Assembly: GCA_937871915.1 (NCBI GenBank)
Contig: CALMPG010000074.1
Coordinates: 1-44,892, forward strand
Reading direction: 5' to 3'
Length of the DNA stretch: 44,892 bases
Origin: an uncultured Phycisphaerales bacterium
Lineage (GTDB): Bacteria > Planctomycetota > Phycisphaerae > Phycisphaerales > UBA1924
The notes beneath the pieces were generated by a model. It made no database searches and was not told the origin of the DNA. It saw only the letters and a list, made by a program, of their open reading frames with translations. The position numbers were made by a program, and so were the translations under genes. Shown here in pieces: positions 23,757 through 30,846 of this stretch (position 1 is the first letter of the stretch; the number at the start of each line of letters is the position of its first letter).

Positions 23757-25847
23757 TCACGGCGCGGGCTTCCAACGAACGAACCCCTCGATGGCCTCGT
23801 ACTCGGCCAGGCCGAGTCTGTCGTAGAGCGCGGCGGTGGCCCGGTTGCGGTCCTCGGCCCGCTGCCAGAACTCTCGCGGGTCGTTGGGGCCGGGGAAGAG
23901 GGCGTAGTCCTTCTGGCTCTCGTGCTTGAAGATGGCGATGCGCTTGCGGCGGACCTCTTCCGGGGAGAGCGGCACGGCCATCTCGATCTCCTCGGGTCCC
24001 CATTCCTGCCACGCGCCGCGGTAGAGCCAGACGACGCAGGCCCTCGCCCAGTCGCGATCGGCCAGCCGGGAAAGAGCCCGGGTGATGACGGCCAGGCAGA
24101 CGCGATGGGTGCCGTGCGGATCGGAGAGATCGCCCGCGGCGTAGATCTGGTGCGGGCGGATGCGCTCGAGGAGGTCCATCGTGATGCGGACGTCCTCCTC
24201 GCCGAGGGGCTTCTTGCGCACCCGCCCGGTCTCGTAGAAGGGGAGGTCGAGGAAGTGGATGTTCTGCTCGCGGACGCCGCTGTACTTGGCCGCGGCGCGG
24301 GCCTCGACGCGCCGGATGATGGTCTTGATCCGCTGGAGTTCCGGGCTGTCGGGCTGGCCGGATCGTTTGTGGGCGACGAAGGTCTCGAGGGTGTCCTCGA
24401 GGCGCTCGGCGAACTCCCTGCCGAGCTGGGGGAACGCGCCGGCGAACTCGCGGACGAAATCGACGTGGCGGAGCGCGGCCTCGTCCCAGACGGCGATGTT
24501 GCCGCTGGTCTGGTAGGCCACGTGGACGTCGTGGCCCTGATCGCACAGGCGGATGAAGGTTCCGCCCATGGAGATCACGTCGTCGTCGGGGTGGGGGCTG
24601 AACACCAGAACGCGTTTGGGATAGACCTCGCGGGCATCGCGGCAGGCCGCGGCGGGTTCGATCTTCTGGGTACCCCGCAACTCCGGGGCGGCCTCGGGGG
24701 AATCTGTCGGATCCTCGGACCCGCCACGGAGTGTCGGGGTGCCCGGCCCGCCACGGGGTGTCGGGGTGCCCGGCCTGCCTCCCGGCCAACCGGTGAGGGT
24801 TCCTTGCAACGCGCGGAAGACCTCGAGGTTGATGCCGTAGGCCCCGCCTCGCGCGGCGAGCAGGTCCTGCAAGCCGTGCTCGATGTAGTGCTCGTCGGTG
24901 AGCGTGAGGATCGGTCTGCCGACGATCGTGGAGAGCCAGATCACCGCGCGGCGCGTGGTCGCGACATCCCACGCTCCCCCGCAGTCTTCGATGGGGCCGA
25001 GAAGCCAGGGCGTCTTGAATCGCGTGAGCTCGGCCGCGGCGGCGGGGTCGAGGACGATGCTCGCCGAGGGGTGCCGCTGGAGGAAACTGGCGGCGACGGT
25101 GGGGGCGGCGTCGCCCTCGACGCTCCGGCGGATGATCGCGGCCTTGTGCTCGCCGAAGGCCAGCAGGACGACCCGGCGGGCGTCGAGGATGGTGGCCACG
25201 CCCATGGTGATGGCCGTGCGGGGCACGTTCCGCTCTCCGAAGAAGTCGCTAGCGGCGTCCATCCGCGTCACGCGGTCGAGGGTGATGAGGCGGGTGCGGC
25301 TGTCGCGCGGGGAGCCGGGCTCGTTGAAGCCGATGTGGCCGGTGCGCCCGACGCCGAGGATCTGGATGTCGATGCCGCCGGCCTCCCCGATCGCCCGCTC
25401 GTATCCCTCGCACCACGCACCCACGTCCGCTCGCCGGATGGTGCCGTCGGGCACGTGGATGTTCGGGGGGTCGATGTCCACGTGGTCGAAGAGATACTCC
25501 TGCATGTACCGGCGATAGGACTGCAGATCGTCGGGCCGCATGGGCCAGTACTCGTCGAGGTTGAAGGCCACCACGTTGCGGAACGAGAGTCCCTCCTCCC
25601 CGTGCAGGCGGACGAGCTCGTTGTAGACGGCCGTCGGCGCCGAGCCGGTGGCCAGGCCGAGCACGGCGGCGCGACCGGCCGCGGCACGCTCGCGGATCAG
25701 CGCCCCGATCTCGGCCGCCACCGCCTTGCTCGCCGATTCGCTCGAGGCGTAGACGGTGACGGGGATGTGCTCGGACTTGGATCCGGCGTGCCGATGGGCC
25801 TGGTGCCGGGGAATGTGCGAGGGAGGCGGCGGCTGGCGGGAGGTCAC
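23757..25847 (-). CDS. Glucosamine-6-phosphate deaminase fused to a PIG-L-type deacetylase domain
   Basis: A 696-residue two-domain protein. The NagB domain (about 28-270) shows GLATGSAPTAVYNEL, VVAFNLDEYWPM near residue 97 and ILGVGRTGHIGFNEPGSP; it converts glucosamine-6-phosphate to fructose-6-phosphate and ammonia. A Pro/Gly/Thr-rich linker with a tandem repeat follows (about 360-385). The second domain (from about 410) has the zinc motif SPHPDDDVISMGG near residue 418 and DPHGTHR near 577, the signature of the GlcNAc-PI/LmbE deacetylase family. The fusion suggests N-acetylglucosamine catabolism. The start is GTG at 25845-25847 because AAGGAG (25854-25859 on this strand) lies 6 bases before it; an ATG at 25922 lacks this support. 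Confidence 0.9.
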   Translation of the reverse strand: MTSRQPPPPSHIPRHQAHRHAGSKSEHIPVTVYASSESASKAVAAEIGALIRERAAAGRAAVLGLATGSAPTAVYNELVRLHGEEGLSFRNVVAFNLDEYWPMRPDDLQSYRRYMQEYLFDHVDIDPPNIHVPDGTIRRADVGAWCEGYERAIGEAGGIDIQILGVGRTGHIGFNEPGSPRDSRTRLITLDRVTRMDAASDFFGERNVPRTAITMGVATILDARRVVLLAFGEHKAAIIRRSVEGDAAPTVAASFLQRHPSASIVLDPAAAAELTRFKTPWLLGPIEDCGGAWDVATTRRAVIWLSTIVGRPILTLTDEHYIEHGLQDLLAARGGAYGINLEVFRALQGTLTGWPGGRPGTPTPRGGPGTPTLRGGSEDPTDSPEAAPELRGTQKIEPAAACRDAREVYPKRVLVFSPHPDDDVISMGGTFIRLCDQGHDVHVAYQTSGNIAVWDEAALRHVDFVREFAGAFPQLGREFAERLEDTLETFVAHKRSGQPDSPELQRIKTIIRRVEARAAAKYSGVREQNIHFLDLPFYETGRVRKKPLGEEDVRITMDLLERIRPHQIYAAGDLSDPHGTHRVCLAVITRALSRLADRDWARACVVWLYRGAWQEWGPEEIEMAVPLSPEEVRRKRIAIFKHESQKDYALFPGPNDPREFWQRAEDRNRATAALYDRLGLAEYEAIEGFVRWKPAP
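24720..24773. repeat. 27-base tandem duplication in the NagB/PIG-L linker
   Basis: Units 24720-24746 and 24747-24773 are 27 bases each and differ at one base (A or G, eleventh position). The unit is nine codons, so the frame is kept and the linker gains a repeated Gly/Thr/Pro segment. The high identity suggests recent duplication. Confidence 0.8.
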
Positions 25848-26214
25848 TTGCTGCTCCTTGCGAGCGCGGCGTCGGACGCGTGTCCCCGCCCTCGCTGGCC
25901 GAAGCGTAATGGCCGGAATCATCTCCCGCCAAGTGTGAAGGAACTCTCAGGAGCGATGGATAGACCGGCTCGGCCTGTCGGCGGGCCCCGGCCCCGCGAC
26001 CACCGGACCTTCCCAGGGTGGGACCGGACGGTCGCCCGGGACCGCCCAGACCCGCGCGGCTCGGGAGGCCGAATGCAGTCGCCGGTCGGAAAGGACTCGG
26101 CGGCACGGGCGCGCCCTTTCTCGGCCCGCCCTTGTGGCGCGCCGCCCGCCAGCGATCGCCGGCGCGGCGACCCACGGAAGTCCCCGGGTTGGGAGGTGCG
26201 CACGGGCGCACCGC
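25848..26214. other. Intergenic region without a supported gene
   Basis: About 370 bases between the divergent NagB/PIG-L gene and the second ric gene. Reading frames on both strands are Arg/Pro-rich and lack any motif. The 5' part holds the ribosome site of the NagB/PIG-L gene. A small hairpin GGTGCG/CGCACC (26195-26200, 26207-26212) sits just before the promoter at 26215. Confidence 0.5.
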
Positions 26215-26265
26215 TTGACCCTTGGCGCGCGCTCGATATTATACATATCTGTATCTCAATATATA
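26215..26265 (+). promoter_or_regulatory. Promoter and AT-rich operator-like region of ric copy 2
   Basis: TTGACC (26215-26220) and TATTAT (26237-26242) are 16 bases apart and each match five of six consensus bases, the best sigma-70-like promoter seen here. The AT-rich patch overlapping and following the -10 contains GATAT (26235-26239), ATATCT (26245-26250) and AATATATA (26258-26265). ATATCT is the hexamer shared with the sites at 7761, 10921 and 11876. A regulator bound here would cover the -10 and start point. The gene begins at 26326. Confidence 0.65.
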
Positions 26266-26325
26266 CCATAAGCCCGGGCCACTCGACATCGGCGGAGCGG
26301 GGGTCCGGCAACCAAGGAGCGGAAC

Positions 26326-27042
26326 ATGGAGCCCGAACTGACCCCGGAAACGACCGTCGCAACGATCGCCACGAGCGTCCCGGGGGCCGCGAGTCTCTTC
26401 GAGCAACTGGGCATCGACTACTGCTGCGGCGGGACCATCCCGCTGGGCCAGGCCTGTCGCAAGCGCGGGCTGGACCCCGCCGAGGTGATCGTCCGCCTGG
26501 AGGCGGCCGCGCAAGACCCCGCCCCGGGCGGGAGGGATTGGGCGGGCATGAGCCTGGCCGACCTGACGGCCAACATCGAGTCGGCCCACCACCAGTACCT
26601 CAAGGACGAGCTCCCGCACATGCGGCACCTGAGCCGGAAGGTGGCGAAGGTCCACGGGGAGGCGCACCCGGAGCTGCGCGCCCTCTCGGAGGAGTTCGAG
26701 CGATTCGCCGACGACATGACCTCGCACATGGAGAAGGAAGAGCGCGTGCTCTTCCCGCTCATCAGGTCCATGGAAGCGGGCCGATCGGGCGGGCCGATCG
26801 CCGTGGACCACCCCATCCGGTGCCTGATGCACGAGCACGAGGACGCCGGCCGGTCTCTCGCGGCGTTTCGGTCGCTCACGGGCGGCTTCTCGCCCCCGAT
26901 GGGCGCGTGCAACAGTTGGCGGGTGCTCCTCAACGACCTGGAGCGGCTGGAGCGGGACACGCACGAGCACGTCCACAAGGAGAACAACATCCTCTTCCCG
27001 CGCGCCCTCGCGCTCGACGCCCCCCCGCGGGGCGCGGCCTGA
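26326..27042 (+). CDS. ric: Iron-sulfur cluster repair di-iron protein RIC/ScdA/YtfE (copy 2)
   Basis: A 238-residue paralogue of the protein at 11013, with the same role in repairing Fe-S clusters after nitrosative damage. TVATIATSVPGAASLFEQ and DYCCGG place the cysteines at C33-C34, identical to copy 1. The hemerythrin part repeats HHQYLKDELPHM, MTSHMEKEERVLFP, LMHEHEDAG, FSPPMGACNSWRVLL and HEHVHKENNILFP. It has its own promoter with an AT-rich operator-like patch. A CopD-like membrane gene follows 32 bases downstream, probably in the same transcript. Confidence 0.93.
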   Translation: MEPELTPETTVATIATSVPGAASLFEQLGIDYCCGGTIPLGQACRKRGLDPAEVIVRLEAAAQDPAPGGRDWAGMSLADLTANIESAHHQYLKDELPHMRHLSRKVAKVHGEAHPELRALSEEFERFADDMTSHMEKEERVLFPLIRSMEAGRSGGPIAVDHPIRCLMHEHEDAGRSLAAFRSLTGGFSPPMGACNSWRVLLNDLERLERDTHEHVHKENNILFPRALALDAPPRGAA

Positions 27043-27074
27043 GCCCGGCGCGTTGGCTTGTCAGGAGCGGTCCG

Positions 27075-27521
27075 ATGGTGTACATGGTGCTGGTGCTCCT
27101 GCACCTGCTCGGGGCGTCGGTCTGGATCGGCGGGCACATCGTGCTCGTGAGCGTGGTCATGCCGACGGCCCGGCGGGAGCGCGACCCGAGGCGGATCGTC
27201 GAGTTCGAGCGCGGCTTCGGCAGGGTCGGCATCGTCGCCCTGATCGTGCAACTCGCCACCGGGCTCTGGCTCGCGGACCGCTGGTTGGGCGGTTGGCCGA
27301 ACATCCTTCGCCAGCCGACGCCCGCCTCGCACCTGGTGCTGGCCAAGCTCGGCCTGCTCGCGGCAACGCTGGTCTTGGCCGGGCACGCCTATCACCGCAT
27401 CCTTCCCCGCTTGGATCGGGCGCGAATGAGATCGTTCGCACTCTACGCCTGGGCCACCACTATTCTGGCGGTGCTGTTGCTCATCGTTGGAGCATCCATT
27501 CGCCTTGGCGGGCCGCTCTAG
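27075..27521 (+). CDS. Small four-helix membrane protein, CopD-like/DUF2269-like
   Basis: A 148-residue inner-membrane protein with four hydrophobic segments (about 2-24, 48-68, 84-104, 120-142). The N-terminal LLHLLGASVWIGGHIVL resembles the CopD and HemJ-like superfamilies, which place histidines in the first helix near the membrane surface and may bind haem or copper. A second helix histidine (GHAYH) is also present. ATG 27075 follows a CAGGAG site. It lies between ric copy 2 and an exporter gene on the same strand. Function is inferred only by family resemblance. Confidence 0.72.
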   Translation: MVYMVLVLLHLLGASVWIGGHIVLVSVVMPTARRERDPRRIVEFERGFGRVGIVALIVQLATGLWLADRWLGGWPNILRQPTPASHLVLAKLGLLAATLVLAGHAYHRILPRLDRARMRSFALYAWATTILAVLLLIVGASIRLGGPL

Positions 27522-27527
27522 GCGGCG

Positions 27528-28898
27528 GTGTGGAGGAGATCACCCATTTTCCCGAACGTGCGATGCGCCGCCCCCGACCGGACGCCACCGGGATCTGCCG
27601 GCGTGCCGGGGCCGGACCGACCGACCGATCCGCGCCCCCTCGCGGATTGCTCCCGGCCTTGCCCCGGCGACGAGCCGCCGACGCCCGAGGACCATCGCGC
27701 CGTTCAACTCCTCTGCGACCTGGGAGTCGCCCTCTGCGAGTCCGGCACTCCGGCCCATCGCCTCGAGGACGCGCTGACGAGCGCGGCGGCCGTCCTGCGC
27801 GTGGAGGCCTGCTTCTTCGCGATGCCGACCGCCCTCTTCGCGTCCTTCGACCGGCTCGGCCCGGGGAGCGCCCGCCTGCTCCGCGTGCAATCGGCCGACA
27901 CCCACCTCGCTCGCCTCATCGAGCTGGGGAGCATCCTGGATGACGTGCTCGCCCACCGCCTCCAGCCCGCCGAGGGAATCCGCCGCATCGCCCTGGCACG
28001 CACCCGGCCCTCTCCCTACGGACGCATCCTCACGGTCGCCTGCTTCGCCTGCGTCGCCGCCTGTTCCACGCGGTTCTTCGGCGGCGGCCTGCGCGAGGTC
28101 GCCGTGGCGCCCCTGGCCGGGCTGGCCGTGGGCTTGCTCACCGTGTTCGGCGGCTCGCGCCTGGCCCGGCTGACCGAGTTTCTGGCCGGCGCCGTCGCGG
28201 CCATGGTCGCCGTCGCCGCCGCGGCCCTGCTCGACGGCGCCTCGGCCCGCTCCATCATGCTCGGGGGCCTCATCGTGCTCATCCCCGGCCTGTCCCTCAC
28301 ACTCTCCGTTACCGAGCTGGCCACCCGGAACCTGGTCGCGGGCACGGCCCGCCTCATGGGCGCTCTCTCCACGTTCGTCGCCATCGGGTTCGGTGTCGCC
28401 ACGGGCCAGCAACTGCTCCGGCACGCCGCGCGGCTCCCCGTGGCGTCGCTCGAAGCGCCGTCCACCCAAACCGTGCCCCCCGCGTGGACCCTGACGGCCT
28501 CGCTGGTCATCGTTGCCCTCCCGCTCACGGTCCTGTTCCGCGCAAGGGCGCGCGACGCGCTTGTCATCATGGGCTCGGCCTTCCTCGCCTTCTACGGCGC
28601 CCGGGTCGGCGCGTGGGTGCTCGGCCCGGAGACCGGCGCCTGCATCGCGGCCATGATCGTCGGCATCGGCGCAAACCTCTACGCGCGGCTCACGGGCAAT
28701 CCCGCGGCGGTCCCGCTGCTCCCGGGCGTCCTTCTGCTCGTCCCGGGAAGCGTCGGTTTCCGGAGCGTGCAATCGTTCGTCGCCAACGACGCCCTCGGGG
28801 GCGTGGCCACGGCGTTCGAGATGATCTACATCGCCATCTCCATCGTCGCCGGTCTGCTCATCGCCAATGCCGCCATGCCCTCCAAGCGTCCGTTGTGA
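27528..28898 (+). CDS. ThrE-type threonine/serine exporter family protein
   Basis: A membrane protein of up to 456 residues with both halves of the ThrE family. The N-terminal cytoplasmic part contains LLCDLGVALCESGTPAHRLEDAL, then about ten hydrophobic segments including LIVLIPGLSLTLSVTELATRNLVAGTARL, a strong family signature. The C-terminal half (ThrE_2-like) includes ALPLTVLF and PAAVPLLPGVLLLVPGSVGFRSVQSF. The GTG at 27528 begins 6 bases after the CopD-like stop, but the first 50 residues are Pro/Arg-rich and atypical, so a later start near residue 50 is possible. The substrate may not be threonine. Confidence 0.85.
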   Translation: MWRRSPIFPNVRCAAPDRTPPGSAGVPGPDRPTDPRPLADCSRPCPGDEPPTPEDHRAVQLLCDLGVALCESGTPAHRLEDALTSAAAVLRVEACFFAMPTALFASFDRLGPGSARLLRVQSADTHLARLIELGSILDDVLAHRLQPAEGIRRIALARTRPSPYGRILTVACFACVAACSTRFFGGGLREVAVAPLAGLAVGLLTVFGGSRLARLTEFLAGAVAAMVAVAAAALLDGASARSIMLGGLIVLIPGLSLTLSVTELATRNLVAGTARLMGALSTFVAIGFGVATGQQLLRHAARLPVASLEAPSTQTVPPAWTLTASLVIVALPLTVLFRARARDALVIMGSAFLAFYGARVGAWVLGPETGACIAAMIVGIGANLYARLTGNPAAVPLLPGVLLLVPGSVGFRSVQSFVANDALGGVATAFEMIYIAISIVAGLLIANAAMPSKRPL

Positions 28899-28945
28899 AC
28901 ATCGCCGTGGCGCCCGATCGCGTGCATGTGCACTCTCGAGCGGAT

Positions 28946-28971
28946 CCGCGCGAGGGTCCGTCCTCGCGCGG
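28946..28971 (+). terminator. Terminator-like GC hairpin after the ThrE-family gene
   Basis: Perfect 10-bp stem CCGCGCGAGG (28946-28955) and CCTCGCGCGG (28962-28971) around a six-base loop, 47 bases after the stop. No T-tract follows, as with other hairpins in this window. It is placed to end the ric2-copD-thrE transcript. Confidence 0.55.
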
Positions 28972-29395
28972 GCATCCTGCGGTTGAGACTCATCCGCACC
29001 GGGGTCGAGGCCGTCGCAAACGGCGCCCCGGTTCGGCCGACGGCACGCCTTCCCGGGCGAACACCTCTCGCTCGTCGCCTCGAAGCAACGCGGCGCGGCG
29101 ATCAACACTCCGCGCCACCGGACCGACGGTGCATCGGCCCGCGGATCGGGGCACCGGTCGTTCGGGCGTGGAGTTCCGGCCCCGCCGTCGGTATCGAGCG
29201 GGCCCTCCCGCCGGCAAACGGGGGCACGCTCCGCGTGCTCATCGAGAAGGGCTTCGAGCGCCCGCTGGGCCGAAGCGACGAGCCCCAGATTGGCGATTGT
29301 CCCCATCCCGGTCGCCGGAACGCCCCAACGCCACCGTGACCACGCGAGGCTGATAGACTCCATCGCGAGATTCGAGACCAGGACCCCGCCCGAAC
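28972..29395. other. Intergenic region without a supported gene
   Basis: About 425 bases between the exporter and the nitrate-reductase operon. Open frames exist on both strands (for example plus 28926-29339 and a long minus frame ending upstream of 29363), but their third-position GC is lower than in the neighbouring genes and no motif is visible. The promoter of the following operon should lie here; no clear -35/-10 pair or AT-rich patch like those upstream was seen. Confidence 0.45.
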
Positions 29396-29407
29396 CAGGA
29401 GGTTTGC

Positions 29408-30541
29408 GTGACGCTCATGGGTAGAGAAGTCCTGCGTTCCATCGCCCGCGCGGTTGTCGCCACGCTGCTGCTGGCCGGGCTCATCGCCATCGGCTCCCGC
29501 AATCTCGCGCACTTCGACGCCGCGCTCGTCGGCTACACCTTCGCCACCCTGTTCGCGGTCTTCGCGATCGTGTATCGCTATTCGATGTGGCTCCAGCGTC
29601 CGCCCACGGCCCTTTTCTGGAGGCGGGGCTGGCAGGTTTTCTTCTCCCGCGGGCGAATCCTGCGCAACCTGGGGAACTGGCCCAGGCGGCTGGTCGGGGC
29701 CTTCGCCCTCAACAACTTCATTTTCAGGCGCAGCCGGCCGAGATGGGCCGCGCACTGGCTCATCATGTGGGGGTGCCTGGCCGCGGTCGCCATCACGTTC
29801 CCGCTGGTGTTCGGCTGGATCCACTTCGAGACCCCGCCCGGGGATTTCGAGCGGTACACCGTCTTTGTCTTCGGGTTCCCGGCGTTCGGCTTCCGCATCG
29901 GCGGCCTGGTGGCGATGGTGCTCTTCCACGGCCTGGTCTGGTCGTCGTTCCTGGTGATCGCCGGCGTGATGATCGCCATGCGTCGCCGCATGCGTGACCG
30001 GGGCGCCGAGGCGGTGCAGCAGTTCGGCGAGGACTTCCTGCCGCTGATCCTGCTCTTCGCGGTGAGCATCACCGGGCTGATGCTCACGGCCAGCTACACG
30101 TGGATGAGGGGATACGCCTACGACTTTCTGGCGATCATCCACGCGGGGTGCGTGATCTTCACGCTGCTCTGGCTTCCGTTCGGCAAGTTCTTCCACATCT
30201 TTCAGCGGCCGGCGCAGCTCGGGGTGGCGTTCTACAAGGACGCCGGCGTCGCCGGCGAGCAGGCGATGTGCGCCAGCTGCTCGCGGCCGTTCGCCTCGAA
30301 GATGCACGTGGAGGACCTCATCCGGGTGGAGCGGGAACTGGGATACTCCTACCAGATGCCCGGTCACCCCGCCGAGCACTACCAGCGGATCTGCCCTCGA
30401 TGCCGTCGAGTCGGCATGGCCCTGGCCCAGGGCCGCCTGTGGCAGGTCGGACGCGGGCGCGAGGCGACCGAGCGCCCGGGGCTTGTCGATGTCGCCGCGT
30501 TCATGGACCCTGCCCCGGCGGCCACGGAGGCGACCCGATGA
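29408..30541 (+). CDS. NarI-like membrane cytochrome b subunit with C-terminal CxxC pair
   Basis: A 377-residue membrane protein, first gene of the nitrate-reductase-type operon. About six hydrophobic segments are seen (near 12-30, 38-58, 116-138, 160-185, 208-230, 236-258). Histidines in [27 protein letters not shown] and [10 protein letters not shown] are placed like the haem b ligands of NarI and related quinol-oxidising subunits. The cytoplasmic tail has CASC and, about 45 residues later, CPRC, a likely zinc-ribbon or rubredoxin-like site. AGGAGG (29397-29402) lies five bases before the GTG at 29408, which decides the start. Its stop overlaps the next small frame as ATGA. Confidence 0.8.
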   Translation: MTLMGREVLRSIARAVVATLLLAGLIAIGSRNLAHFDAALVGYTFATLFAVFAIVYRYSMWLQRPPTALFWRRGWQVFFSRGRILRNLGNWPRRLVGAFALNNFIFRRSRPRWAAHWLIMWGCLAAVAITFPLVFGWIHFETPPGDFERYTVFVFGFPAFGFRIGGLVAMVLFHGLVWSSFLVIAGVMIAMRRRMRDRGAEAVQQFGEDFLPLILLFAVSITGLMLTASYTWMRGYAYDFLAIIHAGCVIFTLLWLPFGKFFHIFQRPAQLGVAFYKDAGVAGEQAMCASCSRPFASKMHVEDLIRVERELGYSYQMPGHPAEHYQRICPRCRRVGMALAQGRLWQVGRGREATERPGLVDVAAFMDPAPAATEATR

Positions 30542-30846
30542 CCGGCGAGCACGACCGCCTGCGTGAACCGCCCGCCGATCGCCTGGCGATCCCATTCGCG
30601 GCGATCGATCGTCGCGCCGCCGCCGGGGAACTCCGGCGCCGGCGGGGTGCGTCGGGGCGCGGCCATCGACGGAGGGCCCTCGCACCCCGCGGAGGAACCG
30701 CCCCGGCGCTGCGCGGGGCGGGTCCGACGACGCGCTGGACCGGTGGCGTGTTCGTGGGGCCACTCGCGCATCACGCCGTGCGTGCGCTGCGACCGGCCGC
30801 GACGCACCCGACCGAGGCGCTCCATTCAGATCGGCCAGTCACATGA
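30538..30846 (+). CDS. Candidate small gene bracketed by ATGA overlaps
   Basis: An open frame of 102 residues that starts in an ATGA overlap with the cytochrome b gene and ends in an ATGA overlap with the molybdopterin oxidoreductase gene. Exact coupling at both ends is what a real operon member would show, and without it the operon would contain a 300-base hole. Against it, the product is Arg/Pro-rich, third-position GC is lower than in its neighbours and no motif is recognised. A degraded or frameshifted gene is the alternative. Confidence 0.4.
   Translation: MTGEHDRLREPPADRLAIPFAAIDRRAAAGELRRRRGASGRGHRRRALAPRGGTAPALRGAGPTTRWTGGVFVGPLAHHAVRALRPAATHPTEALHSDRPVT

Noticed and set aside
24661..24790. 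CRISPR-like or mobile repeat in the NagB/PIG-L region
   Set aside because: Only two adjacent 27-base copies, in frame inside a linker, with no spacers or transposase.
25848..25922. Upstream ATG start for the NagB/PIG-L fusion
   Set aside because: The GTG at 25847 has AAGGAG at ideal spacing; the extra upstream residues are basic and unlike the family.
27540..29363. Minus-strand frame across the exporter gene and the following spacer
   Set aside because: Most of it is antisense to a recognised membrane protein and the remainder shows no motif or ribosome site.
29102..30763. Minus-strand frame opposite the cytochrome b gene
   Set aside because: His/Arg/Asp-rich shadow; the plus-strand gene has membrane segments, haem histidines and a perfect ribosome site.
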